Under the pieces are notes generated by a model, which was not told the DNA's origin, searched no databases, and saw only the letters and a program-made list of their open reading frames with translations. 19,112 nt of DNA, from positions 1-19,112 of the forward strand of contig CAZKTF010000044.1 in the NCBI GenBank assembly GCA_964555565.1, written 5' to 3'. How positions within the stretch are numbered: position 1 is the first letter of the stretch; each line of letters starts with the position of its first letter. This DNA is from CAZKTF01 sp964555565 (lineage in GTDB: Bacteria > Planctomycetota > JAJSAM01 > JAKLKS01). The translations under genes and the position numbers were made by a program. Of this stretch, positions 11,719 to 19,112 are shown in pieces.

Positions 11719-13242
11719 ATGGACGCTCACCACCGTGGGACCGCGTCCGGAGTCGGGGCCCGCCGGGCCGCGTGGAAGTGGGTGGCGCTGGCGCTTCCCG
11801 CCCTGGTCCTCCCCTGGTCGGCCGCCCGCCCCGCGCGGGCCGACATCCCGGGGGTCGTCTTCAACACCGGCACGGGGCACTACTACAAGATGGTCACCGT
11901 GTCTCCCGCGGTCACTTGGAGCACCGCGAAGTCGGGGGCCGAGGCGCTCGGGGGGTACCTGGCGACGATCAACTCCTCCGCGGAGCAGACGTGGATCGTG
12001 GCGAACATGGGCACGACGGGGAACACCGTCTGGGTGGGGGGGACCGACAACCAGACCGAGGGAACCTGGACGTGGGTCAGCGGGGAGCCCTGGTCCTACA
12101 CCTACTGGAACTCCGGCGAGCCCAACAACTCCGGGGACGAAGACTACCTGATGCTGAACACCAACGGGACCTGGAACGACGTCTACGCCAGCTTCACGAT
12201 CGCCAAGTACATCGTGGAGTGGAACGTGAACCCCAACATCCCTCCTCCCCCGACGGCCCCCGCGAACCTCACCGTCACCACCTCCACGGCCCAGGGCGTC
12301 CCCAACGCCCTGGCGTGGACCGACATGAGCGTCAACGAGGACACCTTCGAGATCCAGCGGAGGGCGGGCGCGCCGCTGTTCTCCCCCCTCTCCGCGGTGA
12401 GTGCCAACGTGACGACCTATGACGACAACGCGCTCAGCCCCGAGACCGAGTACACCTACCGCGTGCGCGCGGTGAACCTCGGCGGGGCCTCGGCATGGTC
12501 CAACGAGGTCACGGTCACGACCCCCGCGATCCCCGTGCCGCCGTTGCCTCCCTCCGAGCTCGTGGTCACCGCCGTCACCACGGAGTCCGTCGAGATCGGA
12601 TGGACCGACAACAGCACCGACGAGGACGGCTTCCAGGTGTCCTGGAGGACGCCGACCGGGACCTTCCAGTTCGCCGCGAACCTGGCGCCGGACGTCCGGC
12701 AGTTCACCCGGGCCGGCTTCGCGCCGGACGCCGACATCGTCTTCGGCGTCCGGGCGTTCAACGGGGTCGGCCTGTCCTCCTACGGCCAGGTGTCTGCCCT
12801 GACGGCCCCGACCCTCGGGGTGACCACGGTGCGCGCGGACCTGAAGGACGTGCCGAAGCCCTCGAAGGACTCGATCTCGATGTGGGCCGTGTTCGACTTC
12901 CTGCCCGCGTCGCCCGACGGGGAGTTCGATCCCGTGGCCGAGGGGATCACGGTCCGGGCGGGGACCGACGCCGCGCCGGTGGTCATGGCGTTCCCCCCGA
13001 ACCTCCCCGGCTGGAAGATCGGGAAGGGCAAGGCCACCTGGAAGAGCCCCGGGGGGTCGCAGCCCAGGTACAAGATCCAGGTGGACCTCGAGAACCGTCT
13101 GGTGAAGGTCTCGGCCGCCGGGCTCGAGCTGGCGACTCCGCCGGCCAACCCGATGCGCGTCTCCGTCGCCATCGGCAACGACGCCGGCACGGTCCACGAG
13201 GACTGGGAGACGACGAAGGCGGGGATCTTCCGCGTCCGTTAG
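11719..13242 (+). CDS. Secreted C-type lectin-fold protein with two fibronectin type III domains
   Basis: The ATG at 11719 follows GGGAGGG. The 507-residue product has a signal peptide with a twin-basic start (RRAAWKW, 15-21), a hydrophobic core and a likely cleavage at ARA-D (40-42). Residues 48-168 are a C-type lectin fold: YYKMVTVSPAVTWSTAKSGAEALGGYLATI, VWVGGTDN, the EPN calcium/sugar motif in WNSGEPNNSGDEDY (130-143), and TWNDV (151-155). It lacks the usual disulfide cysteines. Two FnIII domains follow (about 178-268 and 277-362, with YTYRVRAVN and DIVFGVRAFN). A beta-rich C-terminal domain (368-507) is unassigned. A calcium-dependent carbohydrate-binding surface or matrix protein is likely; the ligand is unknown. 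The gene stops three bases before a palindromic repeat. Confidence 0.82.
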   Translation: MDAHHRGTASGVGARRAAWKWVALALPALVLPWSAARPARADIPGVVFNTGTGHYYKMVTVSPAVTWSTAKSGAEALGGYLATINSSAEQTWIVANMGTTGNTVWVGGTDNQTEGTWTWVSGEPWSYTYWNSGEPNNSGDEDYLMLNTNGTWNDVYASFTIAKYIVEWNVNPNIPPPPTAPANLTVTTSTAQGVPNALAWTDMSVNEDTFEIQRRAGAPLFSPLSAVSANVTTYDDNALSPETEYTYRVRAVNLGGASAWSNEVTVTTPAIPVPPLPPSELVVTAVTTESVEIGWTDNSTDEDGFQVSWRTPTGTFQFAANLAPDVRQFTRAGFAPDADIVFGVRAFNGVGLSSYGQVSALTAPTLGVTTVRADLKDVPKPSKDSISMWAVFDFLPASPDGEFDPVAEGITVRAGTDAAPVVMAFPPNLPGWKIGKGKATWKSPGGSQPRYKIQVDLENRLVKVSAAGLELATPPANPMRVSVAIGNDAGTVHEDWETTKAGIFRVR

Positions 13243-13244
13243 AC

Positions 13245-13314
13245 GGGGTCAGACCTCAGGCGCCAGCGAGCGGCTCAGCACGCCGAGTGCACTCGGCGCC
13301 TGGGGTCTGACCCC
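13245..13314 (+). repeat. ~70-bp palindromic element, copy 1 (with 20-bp terminal inverted repeats)
   Basis: The ends GGGGTCAGACCTCAGGCGCC and the mirrored GGCGCCTGGGGTCTGACCCC are 20-bp inverted repeats with one mismatch. The interior contains the palindrome GCCGAGTGCACTCGGC. A near-identical copy (two substitutions and one end base) lies in inverted orientation at 13767-13835. It has the build of a MITE or REP-like repeat. Confidence 0.85.
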
Positions 13315-13735
13315 TTGGCCCTCCGCAGTAGGCGTAGAGCGCGTCGTAGACGGGGAACTCGCGTTCGAGGAGGACCCGGTCGTCGGCGAAGACCCGCCGG
13401 AAGCCGTCGGCGATGGCCTCCAGGCCCCGGGACTCGGGGGCGAGGTCCTTCGCCTCCGTGTCCGCCCCCCGCACGATCACCGCCAGGCGCGCGAGGGCGG
13501 GGTCCTTCCCGAGCCCGTACTTCCTCACCACGGCGTCGAAGGAGCACTCGGGGCCTCGGTGCCCGAGCTCGACGCCGGGCACGTCGAAGGGGGTCGCCCC
13601 CTCGCGCCGCGCCGTCTCCATCACCTGGTCGGCGGGGACGAAGAGGAACTCGGCCCCGGGGTCCACGAACCTCCGGATGAGCCAGGGGCAGGCCACACGG
13701 TCCACCTTCGGCCGCGCGCGCGTGATCCACTTCAT
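13256..13735 (-). CDS. ChrB-domain (chromate resistance-associated) protein, C-terminus supplied by a repeat
   Basis: This stand-alone ChrB C-terminal domain of 159 residues shows the family markers KWITRARPKVDRVACPWLIRRF (2-23), DVPGVELGHRGPECSFDAVV (51-70), KYGL, VIVRGADT (87-93) and PVYDALYAYC (128-137). In chromate-resistant bacteria ChrB is the regulator or accessory protein of the ChrA efflux pump. The N-terminal ChrB domain is missing, and no chrA is in the window, so a chromate role is uncertain. The ATG at 13735 has GGAGGAGG upstream. Residues about 141-159 are encoded by the palindromic repeat at 13245-13314, where the stop codon also lies. The second repeat lies 31 bp upstream of the start codon, so the gene is bracketed by inverted copies. 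Confidence 0.85.
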   Translation of the reverse strand: MKWITRARPKVDRVACPWLIRRFVDPGAEFLFVPADQVMETARREGATPFDVPGVELGHRGPECSFDAVVRKYGLGKDPALARLAVIVRGADTEAKDLAPESRGLEAIADGFRRVFADDRVLLEREFPVYDALYAYCGGPRGQTPGAECTRRAEPLAGA

Positions 13736-13766
13736 CGCTGCCTCCTCCTCTCGCGAAGCGACGCCA

Positions 13767-13835
13767 GGGGTCAGACCCCAGGCGCCGAGTGCACTGGGCG
13801 TGCTGAGCCGCTCGCCGGCGCCTGAGGTCTGACCC
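13767..13835 (-). repeat. ~70-bp palindromic element, copy 2 (inverted)
   Basis: The reverse complement matches 13245-13314 except for two substitutions and one missing end base. Its right end lies directly next to the stop codon (13836-13838) of the PepSY-domain gene. Confidence 0.85.
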
Positions 13836-14687
13836 TTAGTTCCTACCGTAGATCCAGATCTCCGTCGGGTCCCCGAACTCCTTGCCGACGTTCACCTCGT
13901 ACCAGCCGCTCCGGTCCTTCCCGGGCGGCGGGGCGAGCACGGTCTCCCCCTTCCCGTTCGCGATCAGGACCTTCTCGACCGCGCGCGGTCCCCGGGTGAT
14001 CTGGAAATACACGAACCCGCCCCCGTCCCCGGCGCCCGCGCAGCCGTACTCGACCACCCAGTCGCCCCGCCGCACCGTCTCGTGTCGCTGCACCGGGATG
14101 CGCTCGGGCGTCCCCTCACCGCCGCCGGGAGGGAGGACCGTCCCGCCGAGGAGGTCGAAGGCCCGCTCCACGACGGCGCCTCCCTTCACGGTCCGCGCCA
14201 CCAGCAGGGCCCGCCGGCCGCGGAGCACGGGGATGATCGACAGCAGCGTCCCGCCCTCGACCTTGAGCATCCGCTCGGCCGCCTCGCCGAGCGAGAACGG
14301 GGAGAGGGCCATGAGCGCGTGCTGCTGGGCCGCGCGGGCGACGTGGGGGACGTCCTCGAAGACCTCGACCTCGGGCGTCCAGACCTCGCCCGCGGGGGAC
14401 CCGATCAGCTCCTCCAGGACGTTGTGCTCCGCGTCGAGGTCCAGCCCCTTCCCGGCCGTGTAGACCGAGAGCATCAGGCGGCCCGTCCCGTCGAGCTCGA
14501 ACTTGGCGGAGACCGCGCTCCCGTGCGACTTCTCGGCCTGCCGGATCCCGTCGGCGAGGGTGAGCCGGCTCTTGGGGAGGAGCCGGAGGAGCGCGTCCTC
14601 CCCGCCCTCCCCGCCCGCGCCCGCGGGCGGCACGACCCCGGACGCCATCCAAGCCGCGACCAGCAGGACTCCTCCCAGGACCCTCAC
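13836..14687 (-). CDS. Secreted PepSY-domain protein of the two-component operon
   Basis: The GTG at 14687 has GGAGGAG a few bases upstream and overlaps the kinase stop as GTGA; the frame continues upstream only as a shadow of the kinase gene. The 283-residue product has a signal peptide (VRVLGGVLLVAAWMASGVVPPAGA). Residues about 38-96 form a PepSY-like repeat (SRLTLADGIRQAEKSHGSAVSAKFELD, then LMLSVYTAGKGLDLDAEHN). A second, weaker copy is at about 130-186 (FSLGEAAERMLKVEGG). The C-terminal 95 residues are beta-rich. PepSY domains often occur next to sensor kinases of metal or envelope stress systems. Here the protein is probably a periplasmic target or modulator of the kinase, inferred from tight coupling. 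Confidence 0.78.
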   Translation of the reverse strand: MRVLGGVLLVAAWMASGVVPPAGAGGEGGEDALLRLLPKSRLTLADGIRQAEKSHGSAVSAKFELDGTGRLMLSVYTAGKGLDLDAEHNVLEELIGSPAGEVWTPEVEVFEDVPHVARAAQQHALMALSPFSLGEAAERMLKVEGGTLLSIIPVLRGRRALLVARTVKGGAVVERAFDLLGGTVLPPGGGEGTPERIPVQRHETVRRGDWVVEYGCAGAGDGGGFVYFQITRGPRAVEKVLIANGKGETVLAPPPGKDRSGWYEVNVGKEFGDPTEIWIYGRN

Positions 14688-16030
14688 GATGCTCCTCCTC
14701 CCGTCCCCCCCTCGCGGGGCAGGACGATCCGGAACGTGCTCCCCTTCCCGACCTCGGACTCCAGTTCGATGCGGCCCCCGTGCGCCTCGACCGCCCACCA
14801 CGCGATGGCGAGGCCGAGCCCCGCCCCTCCCCGGTCCCGCGACCGGGCCTCGTCCACCCGGTAGAAGCGGTCGAAGACCCGCGCGCGGTGCTCCGGGGCG
14901 ATGCCCGGCCCCTCGTCGCCCACCTCGATCGCGAGGGCGCCGCCCGCGTCGCGGACCGCGATGCGGACGGTGCCCCCCTCGGGGCTCAGCCGGATGGCGT
15001 TGTCGAGGAGGTTCTCCAGCGCCTGGCGCAGCAGCGTCGGGTCCCCCTGCACGCCGGGCGACGGCGGCGCCTCGACGGAGACGCGGACCCGCTTCTCCTC
15101 CGCGAGGACGCCCAGGCGCTCGGCGACCTCCCGGACGAGGGCGGAGACCTCCAGCGGCTCCCGCCGCAGGGGGACCTGCCCCGCGTCGGCGCGCGAGAGG
15201 AGGAGCAGGCTCTCCACGAGCCGCGTGACCCGGTCCACCTCCTCCAGCATGCTGCCGATCACCTCGCGGTAGGCGGCGGGGTCCCGGGGCTCGCGCAGCC
15301 CCACTTCCCCCACGGTGCGGAGCGCGGTGAGCGGGGTGCGCAGTTCGTGGGAGGCGTCCGCGGTGAAGCGGCGGAGGCGGTCGAAGGACTGCTCCAGCCG
15401 GGCGAGGGTCTCGTTGAAGACGACGGCGAGGCGGCCGACCTCGTCGCCGGGGTTCTCCACCGGGAGGCGCTCGGAGAGGCGCTCCGCCGTGATGGTCCGG
15501 GCCCGGTCGGCCATCTCCGCGATGGGAGCGAGCGCCCGCCGCGCGAGGAGGTATCCCCCGAGTGCCGCGGCCCCGACGCCGATCGGGAGGCCGACGGCGA
15601 GCACGCCCAGGAGGAGCCGCAACTGCCGGCGGACCTCCTCCACGGGCCGGCCCACGCGGATGGTGACGGTCTCCGCGCGCGTCCCCGGGGAGGAGGCCTT
15701 GACCTCGTGGGGCCATTCCCGGATCCGGAGCGTGCCGTCCTCCACGAACCCGGGGGAGCGGCGGATGGTCCGGCCGTCGGCCCCGAGGACGTGGACGACG
15801 GGCGGCGGTTCCGCGGGGTGCGCGGCGTCGTCCGCGAGCGAGATCACCCCGCCGTACTCCGCCACGTTCACGAGCATCGTCTCGGCGCGCTCGTAGTCGT
15901 CGTGGATCTCCGCGTCGAGCCGCTCCCAGAGCCAGCGCTCGACGGTGAGGTAGACGAAGGCGCCGTAGAGGACCATCACGGCCGCCAGCGCGAGCGCGTA
16001 CCAGAGGGCCAGCCGGACGCGCAGGCTCAC
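14684..16030 (-). CDS. Membrane sensor histidine kinase
   Basis: The GTG at 16030 overlaps the regulator stop as GTGA and gives 448 residues. Order of parts: TM1 (about 7-30), periplasmic sensor region (31-135), TM2 (about 138-163), HAMP (164-217), HisKA with phospho-acceptor H228 in TADASHELRTPLTALR, and HATPase with N box ENLLDNAI (339-346), G1 DEGPGI (372-377) and G2 GGAGLGLAI (401-409). This is the HPK1a class, similar in layout to copper/heavy-metal sensors and QseC, but the sensor region has no clear metal ligands, so the signal is not assigned. The next gene starts inside its stop codon. It would phosphorylate the regulator encoded just upstream. Confidence 0.93.
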   Translation of the reverse strand: MSLRVRLALWYALALAAVMVLYGAFVYLTVERWLWERLDAEIHDDYERAETMLVNVAEYGGVISLADDAAHPAEPPPVVHVLGADGRTIRRSPGFVEDGTLRIREWPHEVKASSPGTRAETVTIRVGRPVEEVRRQLRLLLGVLAVGLPIGVGAAALGGYLLARRALAPIAEMADRARTITAERLSERLPVENPGDEVGRLAVVFNETLARLEQSFDRLRRFTADASHELRTPLTALRTVGEVGLREPRDPAAYREVIGSMLEEVDRVTRLVESLLLLSRADAGQVPLRREPLEVSALVREVAERLGVLAEEKRVRVSVEAPPSPGVQGDPTLLRQALENLLDNAIRLSPEGGTVRIAVRDAGGALAIEVGDEGPGIAPEHRARVFDRFYRVDEARSRDRGGAGLGLAIAWWAVEAHGGRIELESEVGKGSTFRIVLPREGGTGGGAS

Positions 16031-16722
16031 GGCGCCTTCTCCGAGAGGAGGAAGCCCAGGCCCCGGATCGTGTGGAGGAGCCGCACGGGGGCGCCCACGT
16101 CCACCTTCTTCCTGAGGCGCGCCATGTGGACGTCGATGACGTTGTCGAGAGGCGTGGCGCGGGCCGTCTCCTTCCACACCTCGCGGGCCAGCATCTCGCG
16201 GGAGACGGGGTGCCCCCGGTGCCGGAGCAGGTGCTCCAGCAGCGCGAACTCCCGGGCCGTGAGATCGAGCACCCGGCCCCCCCGCGAGGCCCGGCGCGTC
16301 ACGAGGTCCATCTCGAGGTCCCCCTCGCGGAGGCGTAGGACCTGGTCGGTCCTCCCTCTCCGGAGCAGCGCCCGGATCCGCGCGAGGAGCTCGGGGAAGG
16401 CGAAGGGCTTGACGAGGTAGTCGTCGCCGCCGCGGTCCAGCCCCTCGACCCGGTCCTCGACCGCGTCGCGGGCGGTGAGGATGAGCACCGGGGTCTCGAG
16501 GCCCCGGCCGCGCATCGCCGCGAGGACCTCGAAGCCGCCTCGCCCCGGCAGCATGAGATCGAGGATCACGAGGTCGAAGGTCTCCGAACTCGCGCGGAAG
16601 AAGCCGTCCTCCCCCGAGCGGGAGACGAGGACGTCGTAGCCCTCCCCCTCGAGCCCCTCTTTCAGGGCCCGGGCGACCTTCGCCTCGTCCTCCACGACCA
16701 GGATCCTCACGCGTCCATTCAT
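16027..16722 (-). CDS. OmpR/PhoB-family response regulator
   Basis: The 231-residue product (from MNGRVRILVVEDE) has a receiver domain with acidic pocket VVEDE, phospho-acceptor Asp in FDLVILDLMLPGRGG, the switch T in LILTARD, and K in DDYLVKPF. A winged-helix DNA-binding domain follows (LDLTAREFALLEHLLRHRG, then NVIDVHMARLRKKVD and LLHTIRGLGFLL). The frame is open upstream to 16788, but the ATG at 16722 matches the family start. No strong ribosome binding site is visible there. It is the first gene of a regulator-kinase-PepSY operon joined by GTGA overlaps. The direct repeats at 16746 and 16773 may be its own binding sites. Confidence 0.94.
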   Translation of the reverse strand: MNGRVRILVVEDEAKVARALKEGLEGEGYDVLVSRSGEDGFFRASSETFDLVILDLMLPGRGGFEVLAAMRGRGLETPVLILTARDAVEDRVEGLDRGGDDYLVKPFAFPELLARIRALLRRGRTDQVLRLREGDLEMDLVTRRASRGGRVLDLTAREFALLEHLLRHRGHPVSREMLAREVWKETARATPLDNVIDVHMARLRKKVDVGAPVRLLHTIRGLGFLLSEKAP

Positions 16723-16856
16723 ACGCGGCGTCGCCGGCGGGGCAGGCTGAAGAGTTCCTGAATTCGCGTTCAGCGGAAGAGTTTGCAAACGCCCGAGGTC
16801 TGACCCCCCGCGGCGCCGCTTGACTCCGAGGGGACGGGGTCCGACGATGGCCGCCC
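16723..16856. promoter_or_regulatory. Divergent promoter region between the regulator and the Ser/Thr kinase
   Basis: GCTGAAGAGTT (16746-16756) and GCGGAAGAGTT (16773-16783) are direct repeats 27 bp apart, placed ahead of the regulator gene like OmpR-type boxes. The palindrome GTTTGCAAAC is at 16781-16790. On the plus strand TTGACT (16820-16825) with GACGAT 17 bp later is a weak promoter ending close to the kinase ATG at 16857. GAGGTCTGACCCC (16795-16807) repeats one end of the palindromic element at 13245. Confidence 0.35.
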
Positions 16857-19112
16857 ATGTCCGGGAAGGGCGGGAAGGAACTCGACACCACCGAGGAGCG
16901 GGGGCGGGTCCGGGCCGCCTTCCGGGCGCTCTTCGCGGCGGACCGGGACCGGGGCGAGGCCAAGGGCCTCGCCGAGTACAAGCAGCTCTTCCCCGGCTTC
17001 TGGGACCTGGTGGCCGAGGAGTACGAGGACCTCCGCCCCCGCGGAGGCGGGGGGAGGGGTCCCGACGCGCCGACGCTGGCCGCCGACGGCACCCCGACGG
17101 AGTTCGGACCGCGCCCCGCCCGGGGCACGGAGGCGCCCGCGCCGGGGGGGCGTTCCGTCGGGCCCTACCGCCTCCTCGGCCAGCTCGGCCAGGGCGGCAT
17201 GGGCGTGGTCTACCTCGCCGAGGACACGCGGCTGCGCCGCCGCGTCGCCCTCAAGGTCCTCGCCCCGCAGTTCGCCTCCTCGCGCCACCTCCAGGACCGC
17301 ATGCGCCGCGAGGCGGAGGCGGCCTCCCGGATCGACCACCCGAACATCTGCGCGGTCTACGAGGCCGACGTGGAGGGGGAGGTCCCCTACATCGCGATGC
17401 GCTACGTGGAGGGCCGCTCCCTCCAGCAGTGGATCGCGGCCTCGCGGGCCGCATCCGGCGAGGCGCCGAAGGCGGAGCACCCCCACGCCGCGACCTGGCT
17501 CCCCGGGGAGGAGGCGGGGCCCGGGCCTCCGCCGGGGGGGGCGCCCCCGGAGCCGACGCCGACCGACGCAACGCCCCGCGCCGCGACGACGAGCGCGTTC
17601 CGACGCGAGGAGATCGTGCGCATCGTGCGCCTCGTGGAGAAGACGGCCCGGGCGCTCCACGTCGCGCACGAGTCGGGGCTCGTGCACCGCGACATCAAGC
17701 CCGGCAACGTCATGGTCACGCCGGAGGGGGAGCCGGTCATCCTCGACTTCGGCCTGGCGCGTTCCGAGGACGAGGACGCGGCGGTCCTCACGCAGACCGG
17801 GTCCCTCGTGGGGACCCCGGCCTACATGAGCCCGGAGCAGCTCACCGCGCAGCGGATCCGCCTCGACCGCCGGACGGACGTGTACTCGCTCGGGGTCGCC
17901 CTCTACGAGGCGCTGACGCTGCGGATGCCCTTCGAGGCCCCGACGCTCGACGTGCTCTACCAGAAGATCCTCTCGAGCAGCCCCGACAACCCCCGCCGCT
18001 TCAACCCGTCCATCCCGGAGGACCTCCGCGTCGTCCTCGCGACCGCGATGGAGAAGGACCGCAACCGGCGCTACCAGACGGCGCTGGACTTCGCGGAGGA
18101 CCTCCGCCGCGTGCGCGAGCTGGAGCCGATCCGCGCGCGGCCCGTGAGGGCCCTTGTGCGCCTGGGCCGCTGGGCCCAGCGGAACCCCGCGCTGGCGGGG
18201 AGCACCTTCGGGCTCTTCGCGGTCCTCCTGGCGGGGCTCGGGATCTCGCTCCACCTCCTCCGGAACGCGCACGAGGCCCGGGTGCGGGCCGAGGACTCGG
18301 AGGGGCGGACGCGCGACGCCTACCGGGTCGCCGACGTCGCGCGGCGCGCGGCCCAGGAGGAGAAGGCCCGCGTCGAGTCGGCGCTCCGGAAGGCGGAGAG
18401 CGAGCGCACCGAGAAGGAGGACGCGGTCCGCGAGCTCACCGGGGCGCTGAAGAAGGCCGAGGAGGAGAGCGACGCCAAGTCCCGGGCGCTGGCGGAGGCC
18501 GAGGGGCGCCGCCTCCCCATCCAGGGGGCCGCCGAGCTGGAGAGCCACCCCACGCTCGCCCTCCTCCTCGCGGCCAAGGGGGTCCGGAGGTTCCCCACGC
18601 TCCAGGGCCGCAACGCGACCCTCGCCGCGCTCCGCCAGTGCCGCGAGGTCGCGACGATCGCGGTCCCGCGCCGCCTGGACGAGGAGGGCCTCCTCGTCCC
18701 GTGCCTGATGGGGGTGCTCCCCGGGGGGGAGGCCGTGGCGGCCATCCACCCCGACGGTTCCGCGTTCCTCGTGGACACGCGGGCGAAGACCGCGCGCCCG
18801 CTCGCGGGAGGGCCGTTCTCCACGGCCGCGCTCCGCGCCCGGGGATCCTCCCTCCTCCTCTGCGCGCGCCACGGGCGCTCGGCGGTCTTCGACCTCCGCG
18901 CGGGCACCCGCACCGCCGAGATCCCCTGCGCCCCGCCGCTCGCGGGCGGGTTCGGGGCCGACGGGCGGACGGTCTTCACGGTCGAGAAGGACCCCGCCGG
19001 GACGGCGCCGGTCTCGGTGCGGCGCTGGGAGATCGAGGGGGGACGCCTCCTCGGGAGCGTGCCGCTGGCGGGCCTCCCGCGGCAGCCCGGGCCGTGGGCG
19101 GCCGCGCCCGGC
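16857..19112 (+). CDS. Transmembrane Ser/Thr protein kinase with C-terminal repeat domain (3' end cut by window edge)
   Basis: From the ATG at 16857 the frame is open for 752 codons to the right edge. Residues 1-100 are a helical N-terminus and linker. The Pkn-type kinase domain spans about 101-400: GQGGMG loop near 112, Lys133 (VALKVL), HRD with Asp279 (LVHRDIKPGN), DFG Asp297 (LDFGLA), and GTPAYMSPEQ. A disordered Pro/Ala insert (about 190-250) splits the lobes. One membrane segment (about 446-468) follows, then a charged coiled coil (about 475-555). A beta-rich region begins at about 600 (HPDGSAFLVDTR, RSAVFDLRAGTRTAEI) that looks like propeller/WD40 blades. This build is typical of Planctomycetota kinases. 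A signalling role at the membrane is likely; the substrate is unknown. Confidence 0.92.
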   Translation, partial: MSGKGGKELDTTEERGRVRAAFRALFAADRDRGEAKGLAEYKQLFPGFWDLVAEEYEDLRPRGGGGRGPDAPTLAADGTPTEFGPRPARGTEAPAPGGRSVGPYRLLGQLGQGGMGVVYLAEDTRLRRRVALKVLAPQFASSRHLQDRMRREAEAASRIDHPNICAVYEADVEGEVPYIAMRYVEGRSLQQWIAASRAASGEAPKAEHPHAATWLPGEEAGPGPPPGGAPPEPTPTDATPRAATTSAFRREEIVRIVRLVEKTARALHVAHESGLVHRDIKPGNVMVTPEGEPVILDFGLARSEDEDAAVLTQTGSLVGTPAYMSPEQLTAQRIRLDRRTDVYSLGVALYEALTLRMPFEAPTLDVLYQKILSSSPDNPRRFNPSIPEDLRVVLATAMEKDRNRRYQTALDFAEDLRRVRELEPIRARPVRALVRLGRWAQRNPALAGSTFGLFAVLLAGLGISLHLLRNAHEARVRAEDSEGRTRDAYRVADVARRAAQEEKARVESALRKAESERTEKEDAVRELTGALKKAEEESDAKSRALAEAEGRRLPIQGAAELESHPTLALLLAAKGVRRFPTLQGRNATLAALRQCREVATIAVPRRLDEEGLLVPCLMGVLPGGEAVAAIHPDGSAFLVDTRAKTARPLAGGPFSTAALRARGSSLLLCARHGRSAVFDLRAGTRTAEIPCAPPLAGGFGADGRTVFTVEKDPAGTAPVSVRRWEIEGGRLLGSVPLAGLPRQPGPWAAAPG

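Noticed and set aside
11677..13197. Minus-strand open frame of 506 codons opposite the lectin gene
   Set aside because: The plus-strand gene has a signal peptide and clear lectin and FnIII domains. The antisense product is compositionally odd and has no start signal.
13256..13735. Complete chromate resistance locus
   Set aside because: Only the C-terminal ChrB domain is present. No ChrA transporter or N-terminal ChrB domain is found in the window.
13245..13835. CRISPR-like reading of the repeated GGTCAGACC sequences
   Set aside because: Only two full copies exist, they are inverted relative to each other, and they are separated by a coding gene. There is no spacer array.
14688..15716. N-terminal extension of the PepSY gene into the kinase region
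   Set aside because: The extension is a frame-shifted shadow of the histidine kinase. The GTG at 14687 has a ribosome binding site and a signal peptide follows it.
16770..18872. Minus-strand open frame of 700 codons opposite the Ser/Thr kinase
   Set aside because: It is antisense to a complete kinase domain with all catalytic motifs. Long antisense frames arise here from GC-rich third positions.

Overview
The window is GC-rich bacterial DNA with dense coding and strong GGAGG-type ribosome binding sites. The gene set (a Pkn-type Ser/Thr kinase fused through one membrane segment to a C-terminal propeller-like region, secreted lectin/FnIII proteins, a pseudopilin-like secreted protein) suggests an uncultured Planctomycetota or a similar lineage. 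That assignment is an inference from gene style, not from a marker gene.

Left chromosomal flank (1-2635): a membrane-anchored carboxypeptidase-regulatory-like protein (minus, cut by the edge), a secreted pseudopilin-like protein, the tRNA adenosine deaminase TadA, and tRNA-Ser(CGA).

Integrated element (2576-10381, about 7.8 kb): a perfect 60-bp direct repeat links the 3' two-thirds of tRNA-Ser (2576-2635) to a remnant at 10322-10381. Inside are an XRE repressor-like gene (minus), a zinc-ribbon/two-TM protein, a secreted protein with phage-tail-fibre-like linkers and a C1q-like head, an HTH protein, a DUF3631 AAA+ ATPase, an excisionase-type HTH, a second small HTH, a tyrosine integrase, and a two-TM coiled-coil protein (minus). 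No capsid, tail, packaging or conjugation gene is visible. Both ends carry paired GCCCACGATCT repeats in tandem with a 12-bp period, as expected for integrase arm sites of an attP. A symmetric four-part GTTGC dyad lies ahead of the ATPase gene. The whole looks like a small satellite-like or integrative genetic element carrying surface and membrane cargo, and it is the most interesting part of the window.

Right chromosomal flank (10382-19112): an HNH nuclease gene (minus) is divergent from a C-type lectin/FnIII secreted protein, with a very strong 18-bp hairpin between them. Next comes a ChrB-domain gene (minus) bracketed by two inverted copies of a ~70-bp palindromic repeat. A response regulator, histidine kinase and PepSY-domain protein form a minus-strand operon joined by two GTGA stop/start overlaps. 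Divergent from it is a Ser/Thr kinase that runs off the right edge.

A 10-N assembly gap lies at 4219-4228 inside the zinc-ribbon/TM gene, beside a short direct repeat.
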